DNA of 64,000 nucleotides from an uncultured Opitutia bacterium (GTDB taxonomy: Bacteria; Verrucomicrobiota; Verrucomicrobiia; Opitutales; Opitutaceae). The notes under the pieces were generated by a model, which saw only the letters and a list, made by a program, of their open reading frames with translations, had not been told where the DNA came from and searched no databases. Positions 9,356 through 17,212 of this stretch are shown here, one piece after another; positions within the stretch are counted from its first letter, which is position 1; every line of letters starts with the position of its first letter. Made by a program: the position numbers and the translations under genes. The stretch lies in the NCBI GenBank assembly GCA_903896015.1, contig CAITWF010000086.1:1-64000 (forward strand), given 5' to 3'.

Positions 9356-10234
9356 TCACGCGAGCAACCGCTGGCACATTGCGAGCAGCCGTACGCGCAG
9401 TGGTTCGCCGCGGGTGGCAAAGGCGCGCTGGTGCTGCTCATATTCGGCGCGGCCGAAAGGTGTCTCGATTGCGATGGGCGAGAAGCCGAGCGCGCGCAAA
9501 TCGTAGGGGCTCGCGCGCATGTCGATTTCACGGATGTCGCGGGCGAGGGCGAAGCAGTCGGCGATGAGCTCCGAGGGCGTGAAGGGCGCGAGTTTGAACG
9601 CCCACTTGTAGAGATCCATGTTGGCGTGGAGGCAGCCGCGTTGCTCGAATTGCGAGGTGGTGGCGCGGGTGGGCTGGAGCTTGTTGAGGGGCGCGGCGGG
9701 CGCGGTGAAGAAACGAAACGCGTCGAAGTGCGAGCAGCACACCGGCTGCGATTCGACGATGCGCGCGAGTTCGTCCGGCGCGAAGCGCAGCGAGTAGGCG
9801 TTGTGGCGGACTTCGGCGGGCGTCTGCCGGTAAACCATCGCCCACTCATGCAGGCCTGCGCAGCCGAAAAAGGGCGGGCGCGTTTGCATTGCTTCGAGCG
9901 AATCGCGCAGCCACGCGACGAACGCACGGCGGTGCGCGGGCAGCTTGGCGCAATCGATCGTCACACCGTCGCTCGTTTCCCGGTATTCCGGCCAGCGGAG
10001 AAATTCGCGCGCGCCCTCGCCGGCGAGCGCGACGTCCGGACCGGGGTGCCAGCGGCGCAGCCAAGCGACGCGGAATGCGTAGTAACTGAAAAGAAAATCG
10101 TAGACGGGATGTTTTTCCCCGTGCTCCGCGCGCGCCTGGTGCGGATCGGTCCACGCGCGGACCCGGGCGTCATGGGCGCGCTGCCGCGCGCGCCACTCGG
10201 CCTCAGCGAGAGTTTCACCCGCACCGATGAGCAT
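9356..10234 (-). CDS. Protein of the family commonly labelled 3-methyladenine DNA glycosylase
   Basis: 292 residues from ATG 10234 (MLIGAGETLAEAEWRARQ), four bases after the kinase stop, so probably co-transcribed. Characteristic stretches: GEKHPVYDFLFSYY, FGCAGLHEWAMVY, VRHNAYSLRFAPDEL, CSHFDAFRFFT, GCLHANMDLYKWAFKL and IDMRASPYDLRALGF. Proteins with these signatures are routinely annotated as 3-methyladenine DNA glycosylase. I see no helix-hairpin-helix glycosylase motif, so the functional label is doubtful. Many His, Cys and Asp residues are conserved-looking, which would suit a metal-binding enzyme. No signal peptide. Confidence 0.7.
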   Translation of the reverse strand: MLIGAGETLAEAEWRARQRAHDARVRAWTDPHQARAEHGEKHPVYDFLFSYYAFRVAWLRRWHPGPDVALAGEGAREFLRWPEYRETSDGVTIDCAKLPAHRRAFVAWLRDSLEAMQTRPPFFGCAGLHEWAMVYRQTPAEVRHNAYSLRFAPDELARIVESQPVCCSHFDAFRFFTAPAAPLNKLQPTRATTSQFEQRGCLHANMDLYKWAFKLAPFTPSELIADCFALARDIREIDMRASPYDLRALGFSPIAIETPFGRAEYEQHQRAFATRGEPLRVRLLAMCQRLLA

Positions 10235-10238
10235 GGCT

Positions 10239-11144
10239 TCAGCCGTTGCGCGCGAGCAGCCGGCGCACGCCTTCGATCGGGGCCTCGGTGATGGGCGCGA
10301 GCGGGAAGGGCGCGCGTGGCGCGAGGGCGCGAGCGACGACGGGATGCGTGAGCAGCGCGCCGCTGAGGCCGACGCGCAGCGTTTCGAGCGGAGTGGCGGG
10401 AAAAAGTTTCGTCGCGACCTGCACGGCGAGCGCGAGCAGTTCGTTCGCCGATTCGAGCACGAGCGCAAGTGCGACCGAGTCGCCCTCGGCGGCGAGCCGC
10501 AGCACGGCGGGCGCGAGCGCGGCGATGGTGCGGTTGGGCTCGCCGTGCTGATAAAAGAAGCGCGTGACGGCCGCGGCGTCGGCGCCTTCGCCGAGTTGGG
10601 TGTGATCGCGGACGAGCGTGGCGAGCCGCGTGGGCGGCTGCCAGCCTTGCAACTCAAGCAGCGCGCGCCCGATCGCGCGGCGGCCGAGTTCGTAGCCGCT
10701 GCCCGGATCGCCGAAGCGCCAGCCGATGCCGCCGGCGTAGTGGACGGCGCCATCCGGTCCGCGCGCAGCGACAAACGATCCGGTGCCGGCGTGCAACACG
10801 AGGCCCGGCGCGCCGTCGGTCGCGAGTTCGAGCACCGGTAGTGAGTCGGGCCCCGCCACCGTGCGGCCGAAGTCCGCGAGCGAAGCGGCGAACTCGCGCC
10901 AAAAGCCGGTGGCGCCGGCGACGTAAAAATGGGTCGCGGAGATCTTAGATTTGGGGTTTTCGATTTTGGATTCTTCCAGCAACGTGCACAGGGCGTCCGT
11001 CATGATCAGCCGCGCCTGTTCGGGGCCGACGATGCTCGGGTTGCAGCCGGGCGCGAGGTGGCGTGCGACGATCGCGCCGCCGTCATCGACGAGGATGCAC
11101 TCGGTTTTGGTGCCACCGCCGTCTACGCCGATTTTAAAATTCAT
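10239..11144 (-). CDS. BadF/BadG/BcrA/BcrD-type ATPase, probable N-acetylglucosamine kinase
   Basis: 301 residues from ATG 11144. The ASKHA-fold phosphate-1 motif is at the very start (KIGVDGGGTKTECILVD), followed by the acidic catalytic region and adenosine motif (LVLHAGTGSFVAARG, GIGWRFGDPGSGYELGRRA). The family phosphorylates amino sugars such as GlcNAc or MurNAc. The downstream partner at 11242 on the same strand is a SIS-domain protein, which favours amino-sugar salvage. The start 33 bases further up is rejected because it adds a tail before the first beta strand. Confidence 0.85.
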   Translation of the reverse strand: MNFKIGVDGGGTKTECILVDDGGAIVARHLAPGCNPSIVGPEQARLIMTDALCTLLEESKIENPKSKISATHFYVAGATGFWREFAASLADFGRTVAGPDSLPVLELATDGAPGLVLHAGTGSFVAARGPDGAVHYAGGIGWRFGDPGSGYELGRRAIGRALLELQGWQPPTRLATLVRDHTQLGEGADAAAVTRFFYQHGEPNRTIAALAPAVLRLAAEGDSVALALVLESANELLALAVQVATKLFPATPLETLRVGLSGALLTHPVVARALAPRAPFPLAPITEAPIEGVRRLLARNG

Positions 11145-11241
11145 GAGGAGGGGTTGGCCACGGAGGCCTAGAGACACGGAGAAATCCGGTGAAAAGCAGA
11201 TCGAGTTTGGGTTCTGTGACTGCGGGCCTCTGTGGCCAAAA

Positions 11242-11970
11242 TCACGCGAGCTGTTTGCTGAGGCGGTGCTTGTATTTTGCTCCGACCGCGCGGTTGTGAT
11301 CGATTGCGCCGGGGATGTTCTGGCTGCGGAGGACCGGGAGGTCGTGGTCGTTGGCCTTCAGCCACTCCATCGTCGAAAGCATCAGCCAGTTCAGGAGCGA
11401 ACCGCCGACAAATGTGCTCGTCGGGCCCGTCGCGATCTCCGGCGTGAGCTGCATGATTGTGTCGCCGGGGACGCCGCCATTATCGAGCGTGTAGTCGGCG
11501 ATCGCGTGGAGGTTTTGGCCGCCAGGGTGGACCGTCTTGGCCGTCGTCGACATCGAGAGCGACGTGAGCGCGACCACCACGCAGCCTTTTTTCTTCGCAT
11601 GCAATGCGACCTCAATCGGCGAGGCGTTTTTGCCGGAGTTGGAAATCACGATGACGACCTCGCCGGCGCGCAGCTCGTATTGCCGGTCGTAGCGCTCAAC
11701 CAACTTGGTGCCGTATCCGACGAGATTTTCGATGAAGCCAGCGGTGGGATCGTTGATGCTGGTGATGCAGACGAGGCCGCCGGCACGGCCGACAATTTCG
11801 CGGGCGATGATTTCGCTGTGGCCGGAGCCGAAGGTGTGGATGACTTCGCCGCGAGCGACCGAGGCGCCGAGGATGGGCGCGAGTTTCGCGATCGTGGGCG
11901 TGTTGACGGTCCACGCGCGGGCGAGGAGTTCGTTGGTCTTGGCAGAGTAGGATTCGGCGAGCGAGGGCAT
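11242..11970 (-). CDS. SIS domain protein (phosphosugar isomerase/binding)
   Basis: 242 residues with a single SIS domain: EVIHTFGSGHSEIIAREI (sugar-phosphate loop), VVIVISNSGKNASPIEVAL (the Ser/Asn-Ser-Gly strand) and GCVVVALTS. Such proteins bind or isomerise phosphosugars. Closest by layout are the stand-alone SIS proteins sometimes called UPF0309 or sugar isomerase domain proteins. It lies first in a minus-strand group with the amino-sugar kinase (98-base gap), so the natural reading is processing of the kinase product. It is divergent from the VOC gene at 12069. Confidence 0.85.
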   Translation of the reverse strand: MPSLAESYSAKTNELLARAWTVNTPTIAKLAPILGASVARGEVIHTFGSGHSEIIAREIVGRAGGLVCITSINDPTAGFIENLVGYGTKLVERYDRQYELRAGEVVIVISNSGKNASPIEVALHAKKKGCVVVALTSLSMSTTAKTVHPGGQNLHAIADYTLDNGGVPGDTIMQLTPEIATGPTSTFVGGSLLNWLMLSTMEWLKANDHDLPVLRSQNIPGAIDHNRAVGAKYKHRLSKQLA

Positions 11971-12068
11971 GGGCGAGGTTTGAATCCGAGAGGTAGAAGG
12001 CGCCGGGCGCGGCTCGCAATGCCGGAAACGGCGTTGCCGTGCCGGTGCGCCCGCTTAGCGTCGCGCGC

Positions 12069-12530
12069 ATGATTCAAGGGATCGATCATCTTAACGTCGT
12101 CGTCACCGACATGGATCGGTCGCTGAAATTTTACTGTGGCGTGCTCGGCTTCGCCAAGACGAAGGAAGCACAGCTTTCCGGCGAGTGGATCGAACGCATC
12201 GTGGGTTTGAAGGCAGTGCGGGCGCATGCGTTGTTCGTGGAGGCGCCGCGCGGCGGGCCGAGGATCGAATTGCTCAAATATGAGGCGCCGACGGGCGTGG
12301 CTCTCGCGGAAAATTCCCGGGCGAACACGATCGGGCTGCGGCACTTCGCGCTGCGCGTGTCGGACATCGTGGCGATGGTGGCGAAACTGCGGGCCGCCGG
12401 CGTCGAGGTTTTCAGCGATCCAGTGCTCGTGCCGTCCGGCGTGGTGGAATTCGAGGCGGGCGCCCGCAAGACGCTCGTCTACTTCCTCGACCCGGACGGC
12501 GTGATTATCGAGTTGGCAGAGTATAAGTGA
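12069..12530 (+). CDS. VOC (glyoxalase/dioxygenase superfamily) protein
   Basis: 153 residues starting at ATG 12069 (MIQGIDHLNVVVTDMDRSL). Two beta-alpha-beta-beta-beta modules typical of the vicinal oxygen chelate fold: the first metal-ligand His in IDHLNVVV, another in GLRHFALRVSDI, and the terminal Glu in GVIIELAEY after the usual FLDPDG turn. A glyoxalase, epimerase or dioxygenase role cannot be chosen from sequence. It is divergent from the SIS gene and about 50 bases upstream of a decayed TIR gene. Confidence 0.85.
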   Translation: MIQGIDHLNVVVTDMDRSLKFYCGVLGFAKTKEAQLSGEWIERIVGLKAVRAHALFVEAPRGGPRIELLKYEAPTGVALAENSRANTIGLRHFALRVSDIVAMVAKLRAAGVEVFSDPVLVPSGVVEFEAGARKTLVYFLDPDGVIIELAEYK

Positions 12531-12582
12531 CACAGCGCGCTTGCTCGCGACCGGGGGCCCGCCTATCCACGCTCACCACCGC

Positions 12583-13262
12583 TTGAGCACCGCCGCCGTC
12601 TTTCTCAGCTACGCGTCGCAGGACGCAGACGCGGCGAAGAAAATCTGCGAGACGCTGCGCGCGACGGGCGTCGAAGTGTGGTTCGATCAAAACGAACTCG
12701 TCGTCGGCGATGCGTAGAATGCGATGATCTGTGGGCAGATCAGTTCGTGCGCACTGTTCGTGCCGGTGATTTGGGCGGCGACACAGGCGCGCGGCGAAGG
12801 GTATTTCCGGCTGGAGTGGAAACTCGCCGTCGACCGGTCGCACCTCATGACGCACGACCAGCCGTTCCTGCTTACCGTGGTGATCGGTGCGACGAAGGAT
12901 GGCGAGGCGCGCGTGCCGCCGGAATTTCGCGCGCGGGTGAAAAAATTGCTCGACGGCGAGGCTGGGGTCGCTGGGTCCGATGTAGGGGTGAGCCTTGAGC
13001 GCGCCCCTACGCAAACCATCGCGCCCGTGGCTCGCATGGCGCCCGCCCACGGAGAATCCGTATTACGCGGCGCGCGCCACACTGCCGGTGCTCGTGAACG
13101 TGTTAGCCCGCTTCGGGATGATGGACGAAGCGATCGCAATCGAACGGGAGCAGATCGCGGCGGGTTGGTGGCGGCGCAATCGACTGCTGCTGATTCCGGA
13201 ATCTTTTCCAGGCCCGCAAAGACCCGCGCTTCCGCGCGTTCGCGGAGCAGGCGCCGCTGTGA
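12583..13262 (+). pseudogene. TIR - TPR protein, decayed copy
   Basis: Starts with TTG 12583 and the same TIR domain as the intact copies at 31300 and 59460: AAVFLSYASQDADAAKKICE, GVEVWFDQNELVVGDA, then an in-frame TAG at 12715-12717 where the paralogs have WDQKIRGQI. The frame continues with GYFRLEWKLAVDRSH, still holding the Glu that aligns with the TIR NADase catalytic position. After residue 130 or so the reading frame changes at a small palindrome (12982-13010). Only the C-terminal tail follows (NPYYAARATLPVLVNV, MDEAIAIEREQIAAGWW, RAFAEQAPL, stop at 13260-13262). Transmembrane segment, TolB-like domain and most TPRs are deleted. Confidence 0.8.
12982..13010. repeat. Small palindromic repeat inside TIR pseudogene
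   Basis: Seven-base perfect terminal inverted repeats, GTAGGGG at 12982-12988 and CCCCTAC at 13004-13010, enclose a partly complementary core with CCTTGAG in the centre. It sits exactly at the point where the pseudogene loses its frame and its middle. This looks like an interspersed REP-type palindrome inserted in, or left by, the deletion. Confidence 0.5.
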
Positions 13263-13277
13263 GCGGGGCGGAGGCCT

Positions 13278-14318
13278 TCACCGCACGACCGACACGCTGA
13301 TCGAGCCGAAGACGTCGCGTTGTTTCTGGGCGTAGAATTCGAGCGTGCGGTAGTTTTGGGTGTAGGCGAGGTGCAGCCAACCGAGGTAGAACGCGAGGCC
13401 GGCGCTGAAATCGCCCACGAGGGGGCGTTTGCGCACGGTGCTCGTGTGGTGGAAGAGGTTGCCGTCGAGAAACGCGTCGCGCGCTACGAGCCGCGCATCG
13501 GCGCTGCCGAAAAGAAACACGCTCGCGCCTCGGATCAGCGCGCCGCTGCCCCCGCCGGAGCGAATGAGGTCGGGGCCGAAGTCGTCGGGGAGATTCCAGC
13601 CGGCGCGCAGTGCGGGGCCGCCGTGGAGGTAGGTGCGGGGGTTGCCGACGGTGACGCCGTAGCGGCGGATCACATCGAAGGCGAAACCGGTGTCGGGCTG
13701 GGTCGAGGTGGAGCCGCGCAGCCAGCGGTAGCGCCAGTCGTAGGCGAGGCTGGCGCCGGGCTCGTTGCGGAGTTGGTGGCCCCAGCCTTCCGCGTGCGCA
13801 ACGCCGATGAGATCGTGGAAGCCGTTTTGGATTTCGCGACCGAGGGCCATCGGACCGATGACGCCGAGTTGCAGCTCGATCGTCTGGAGCAGATCGATTT
13901 CTTGGCGTTGAAACGCGACTGCGCCGTAAAGCCAGGCGGCGTAGGGCCGGTCGTCGGTAATGAGCGCCGCGGTGTGGATTTCGGTCGGGGTATAGATGTC
14001 CTGACCAAAGGAAAACGAGAGCTTCAGATCGACGGGCTGGCCGTTGACGGAGGGCGGCTCGAAGACGCGGAGCTGGCGGCCAAGGTCGTCGAGTTTTCGA
14101 CCGAGCGCGCTGAATTCGGGGTGGGCGAGTTGGTCGGAATAGGAAAACTTGGCGCCGTTGGTGTAGTGGCGATCGGTGCCCGCGAAATAGCGGTCATTTT
14201 CCGAGTAGAGCGTGAAGGATTGGTTCACGCAGCCCGAGAGTAACGCGATCGCAAAGGCGGCGAAGGCGAGTGGGACGATTCCGGTGCGCGGCTTCACCAC
14301 GGTCACTTGACGCTTCAC
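13278..14318 (-). CDS. LpxR-family (DUF2219) lipid A deacylase-like outer-membrane protein
   Basis: 346 residues from a GTG at 14318 that overlaps the TGA of the upstream methyltransferase (GTGA). The N-terminus is a lipoprotein-like signal (IALLSGC). The barrel begins SFTLYSENDRYFAGTDRHYTNG, the LpxR signature with the Asn-Asp catalytic region, followed by SFSFGQDIYTP and ITDDRPYAAWLYGA. The end is a typical outer-membrane terminus (SISVSVVR). LpxR removes the 3'-acyloxyacyl chain of lipid A in Gram-negative bacteria. Whether this homolog does so is unproven, and the gene could simply encode a DUF2219 barrel. Confidence 0.85.
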   Translation of the reverse strand: MKRQVTVVKPRTGIVPLAFAAFAIALLSGCVNQSFTLYSENDRYFAGTDRHYTNGAKFSYSDQLAHPEFSALGRKLDDLGRQLRVFEPPSVNGQPVDLKLSFSFGQDIYTPTEIHTAALITDDRPYAAWLYGAVAFQRQEIDLLQTIELQLGVIGPMALGREIQNGFHDLIGVAHAEGWGHQLRNEPGASLAYDWRYRWLRGSTSTQPDTGFAFDVIRRYGVTVGNPRTYLHGGPALRAGWNLPDDFGPDLIRSGGGSGALIRGASVFLFGSADARLVARDAFLDGNLFHHTSTVRKRPLVGDFSAGLAFYLGWLHLAYTQNYRTLEFYAQKQRDVFGSISVSVVR

Positions 14319-15223
14319 GCTTCCCACCGGCCGTAGATGCCGCACGGCAGAACTTTGCCGTCGCGCTGGATCGGCAGGCCCACTTCGCCGGCGGTGATTG
14401 TGCCGGGTCGGCCGGTCATCAATTCGGCAAGGAGATTGGCGACGACCGTCGGTGAAAGGCGCGCGGTGTAGGCGTTGATGAGGAAAAAGAGTGGGGTGTC
14501 GCTGAGGAGTGCGCGGCACTCGTTGAGAAGTTCCCAGAGGTGATCCTCGAGTTTCCACATTTCGCCGGTGGAGCCGCGGCCGTAGGTGGGCGGGTCCATG
14601 ATGATGGCGTCGTAGCTGCGACCGCGTTTAAGTTCGCGGCGGGCAAATTTCAGGCAGTCGTCAACGATGTAGCGGATGGGCGCCTCGGCTAGGCCGCTGA
14701 GCGCGGCGTTTTCGCGGCACCATTTCACCATGCCCTCGGCTGCGTCGACGTGGCAGACGCTAGCGCCGGCTTTCGCGGCGGCGACGGTCGCGGCACCGGT
14801 GTAGCCGAATAGGTTCAGGACGTTCACCTCGCGGCCGGCTTTTTTCGCGGCGGAGATTTTCGCCGAGAACCACTCCCAGTTGACCGCTTGCTCTGGGAAG
14901 AGACCGGTGTGTTTGAACGAGGTCGGGTGAATCTTGAAAGTCAGACCGAGCGAGTCGTAGGAAATTTTCCATGAGTCGGGGAGAGGGCGACGGTATTCCC
15001 ATTTGCCGCCACCGGTTTCTGCGCGGTGATAAAATCCGTCCCATTTTTCCCAACGGGCGTTTTTCTCGACGCCGTGCCGTGGCCAGATGATCTGCGGATC
15101 CGGGCGGACGAGAGTGAATTCGCCCCAGCGTTCCTGCTTCATTCCGTCGCCGGCATCGAGCAGCGCGTAGTCGCGCCAGCGGTCGGCGACGATGAGGGCG
15201 GGGCGGTGGGCGGGCGCGGTCAT
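14315..15223 (-). CDS. Class I SAM-dependent methyltransferase, RlmI-like
   Basis: 302 residues from ATG 15223 (MTAPAHRPALIVADRW). The SAM site is clear: VLNLFGYTGAATVAAAKAGA (motif I), CHVDAAEGMVKWCREN (acidic loop) and the catalytic motif AIIMDPPTYGRG. The domain plan matches RlmI-type rRNA methyltransferases that have an N-terminal substrate-binding part; the PUA domain of true RlmI is not evident. The target, RNA or otherwise, is unknown. Its stop overlaps the LpxR-like start by four bases, indicating translational coupling. Confidence 0.85.
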   Translation of the reverse strand: MTAPAHRPALIVADRWRDYALLDAGDGMKQERWGEFTLVRPDPQIIWPRHGVEKNARWEKWDGFYHRAETGGGKWEYRRPLPDSWKISYDSLGLTFKIHPTSFKHTGLFPEQAVNWEWFSAKISAAKKAGREVNVLNLFGYTGAATVAAAKAGASVCHVDAAEGMVKWCRENAALSGLAEAPIRYIVDDCLKFARRELKRGRSYDAIIMDPPTYGRGSTGEMWKLEDHLWELLNECRALLSDTPLFFLINAYTARLSPTVVANLLAELMTGRPGTITAGEVGLPIQRDGKVLPCGIYGRWEA

Positions 15224-15311
15224 GCGGCGCCGAGCGAAAGCGTCGCCGCGCCGTGTGTCGAGCAGCGGTTCGGCTCCGTAATTGCCGTAAATGGTGTGCG
15301 CTGGTCGGTCA

Positions 15312-15339
15312 TTGACTGGGGGTATTCCCCTGTTATCGA
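15312..15339 (+). promoter_or_regulatory. Candidate sigma-70 promoter for the DUF481 gene
   Basis: TTGACT at 15312-15317 and TATCGA at 15334-15339 with a 16-base spacer, ending 23 bases before the start codon. The spacer contains a GGGG-GTATT-CCCC palindrome that could be an operator. The site lies in the 139-base divergent interval between the methyltransferase and the DUF481 gene. It is a motif match only; no transcript is known. Confidence 0.3.
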
Positions 15340-15362
15340 CGTGCCCCTTCATCCCTGTAGCT

Positions 15363-16397
15363 ATGAACCAAAACAAACTCCTCCTCTGCTCCGCGATCGC
15401 TTTGATCGCGGCGCTCGGCCTCGCCCGCGCCGATATCGTTGAAACGAAAAATGGTGCCCGCATCGTAGGCAAAGTTGCCAAGATCGACGGCGGCACCGTC
15501 TCGGTCGACACCGACTTCGCTGGCACCCTCGCGATTAAGCAGTCAGAGGTCACCAGCATCACGACCGATGCTCCCGTGTCCATTCGCCTCGCGAGCGGCA
15601 CGCGCATCGATGGCAAGGTTTCCGGCTCCGCTGGCGCTGTGACTGTCACGGGCGCCGACGGCACGGTGAGCACCACCGTCGAGAAAGTCGCCGCGTCATG
15701 GGCGGCGGGGGCCAAGGACCCGCAGCTCGTCGCGCTCGAGCGCGGCTGGGCCTACGAGGCCCACGTCGACATCGCCGGCAAGAACGGCAACAAGAGCCAG
15801 CTCGGCACCTCGGCCGGCGTCCGCGCGACGCTCGCGGGCGTGAGCGATCAACTGGTGTTCTACACCGCCTACGATCGCCAGACGACGGACGGCCAGAAGT
15901 CCGCCGATCAATTCAAGGCCGGCGTCGACTACTCGAGCAATTTCTCCGGCAAGAATTCGTGGTATGTGCGCGACGAGGGCGGCTTCGATCGCATCAAGGA
16001 CATCCAGTTTTACGACGTCGCCGCGTTCGGTCTCGGCTACGATCTGATCAAGGAGGCGAAAGAAACGCTCACCGCCCGCCTCGGTCTTTCGTTCCGCAAC
16101 GAAAATTACCGGAGTCCGCTTACGCCCGACATCAACGCGGCCGGTCTCGACGTTGGCATCAACCACACGCTCACGTTTGACAGCGCCGCGCTCGTCAACC
16201 GCGTGAGTTTCGTGCCCTCGTTCAACGATTTTGCGAACTTCCGCCTCACGCACGAGAGCTTCCTCGAGCTGCCGATCGCGGCCTCGCAGTGGAAGCTCCG
16301 CCTGGGCATCAACAACGACTACAACAGCAAGCCCGGCAAAGGCGTCGACAAGCTCGACACCGGCTACTTCACGCGCCTCGTGTTGAGCTGGAAGTAA
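15363..16397 (+). CDS. DUF481 outer-membrane protein (YdiY-like)
   Basis: 344 residues with signal peptide (LLLCSAIALIAALGLARA). Residues about 24-110 form two short beta-rich repeats (ETKNGARIVGKVAKIDGG and IRLASGTRIDGKVSGSAG). Residues about 125-344 form the DUF481 beta-barrel ending in FTRLVLSWK. DUF481 proteins are predicted outer-membrane proteins, some induced by salt. The gene is followed by a strong intrinsic terminator. Confidence 0.85.
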   Translation: MNQNKLLLCSAIALIAALGLARADIVETKNGARIVGKVAKIDGGTVSVDTDFAGTLAIKQSEVTSITTDAPVSIRLASGTRIDGKVSGSAGAVTVTGADGTVSTTVEKVAASWAAGAKDPQLVALERGWAYEAHVDIAGKNGNKSQLGTSAGVRATLAGVSDQLVFYTAYDRQTTDGQKSADQFKAGVDYSSNFSGKNSWYVRDEGGFDRIKDIQFYDVAAFGLGYDLIKEAKETLTARLGLSFRNENYRSPLTPDINAAGLDVGINHTLTFDSAALVNRVSFVPSFNDFANFRLTHESFLELPIAASQWKLRLGINNDYNSKPGKGVDKLDTGYFTRLVLSWK

Positions 16398-16446
16398 ATC
16401 CCCGCGCTTTCCATCCGATCGATCGGGCGGAATAATTTTGCTCCTG

Positions 16447-16479
16447 ACGGCCTCATGTTCGCATGAGGCCGTTTTTATT
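16447..16479 (+). terminator. Rho-independent terminator whose stem includes the next start codon
   Basis: Perfect 11-bp stem: arm 16447-16457 (ACGGCCTCATG), TTCG tetraloop 16458-16461, arm 16462-16472 (CATGAGGCCGT), then a T-rich run to about 16479. The ATG of the DUF1223 gene is at 16463-16465 inside the right arm, so codons 1-4 of that gene are part of the hairpin. It ends transcription from DUF481 and would also mask the downstream start. Confidence 0.8.
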
Positions 16480-17200
16480 TCTCGCGACCGCGGTCGCGCT
16501 CACCGCCGCGGAACCACAGCGCTTCACAAGCGGACCCACGCGCGTCGCGCTCGTCGAACTCTACACCAGCGAAGGCTGCAGCTCGTGCCCGCCCGCCGAG
16601 CGCTGGATCGCGGCGCGGAAGGGCGACGCCGGGCTTTGGCATGAGTTCGTCCCGGTGGCGTTTCACGTCGACTACTGGAACCAGCTCGGCTGGCCCGATC
16701 GGTTTTCGGCGCGCGAGTTCACGCAGCGGCAATACGCGATCGCCGAGGCGTGGGACACGGGCTCGGTCTACACACCGTGCTTTGTGCGCGACGGCGCCGA
16801 GTGGCGGCCCGCCGGCGAACCCGAACTGCGCGCGAACCCGGCGCCCGCCGGCCCGCTTTCGGTCACACTCGATGGCGAAAAGGTGATCGCGGAATTTGTG
16901 CCGGCGAACGCAAAGGACGCGACGGGCAGATTTGAAATCACGGTGGCGCTGCTCGGCGGCGGACTCGTTTCAAAAGTCACGGCCGGAGAAAATTCCGGCG
17001 CGACGCTGCGGCAGGAATTTGTCGCGCTGGGTCTCACCCGCCGCGCGCTCGCTGCGACTGGAGGAAGCCACCGTGCGGAGTTTTCGCTGCCGAACGTGAT
17101 CGTGAAGTCGAAGGAAGCGCCGCGCGCCATGGCCGCGTGGGTGACGCGCCACGGCGAACTCGCGCCCGTGCAGGCGACGGGCGGTTGGCTCGCGCCGTAG
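16463..17200 (+). CDS. DUF1223 secreted protein, thioredoxin-like
   Basis: 245 residues with short signal peptide (MRPFLFLATAVALTAA). The DUF1223 hallmark LVELYTSEGCSSCPPAERWI carries a CxxC pair, followed by VPVAFHVDYWNQLGWPDRFS and the conserved Y-T-P-C turn. The family has a thioredoxin-like fold of unknown function. No Shine-Dalgarno is seen, and the start codon lies in the terminator hairpin of the upstream gene, so translation may need a leaderless or internally started transcript. It is convergent with the nucleosidase gene. Confidence 0.85.
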   Translation: MRPFLFLATAVALTAAEPQRFTSGPTRVALVELYTSEGCSSCPPAERWIAARKGDAGLWHEFVPVAFHVDYWNQLGWPDRFSAREFTQRQYAIAEAWDTGSVYTPCFVRDGAEWRPAGEPELRANPAPAGPLSVTLDGEKVIAEFVPANAKDATGRFEITVALLGGGLVSKVTAGENSGATLRQEFVALGLTRRALAATGGSHRAEFSLPNVIVKSKEAPRAMAAWVTRHGELAPVQATGGWLAP

Positions 17201-17212
17201 CGTCGCCTCGGG

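Noticed and set aside
11976-11998. GGTTTGAATCC resembling a tRNA T-arm
   Set aside because: No acceptor stem, anticodon arm or CCA context surrounds it; it lies in a short divergent promoter interval.
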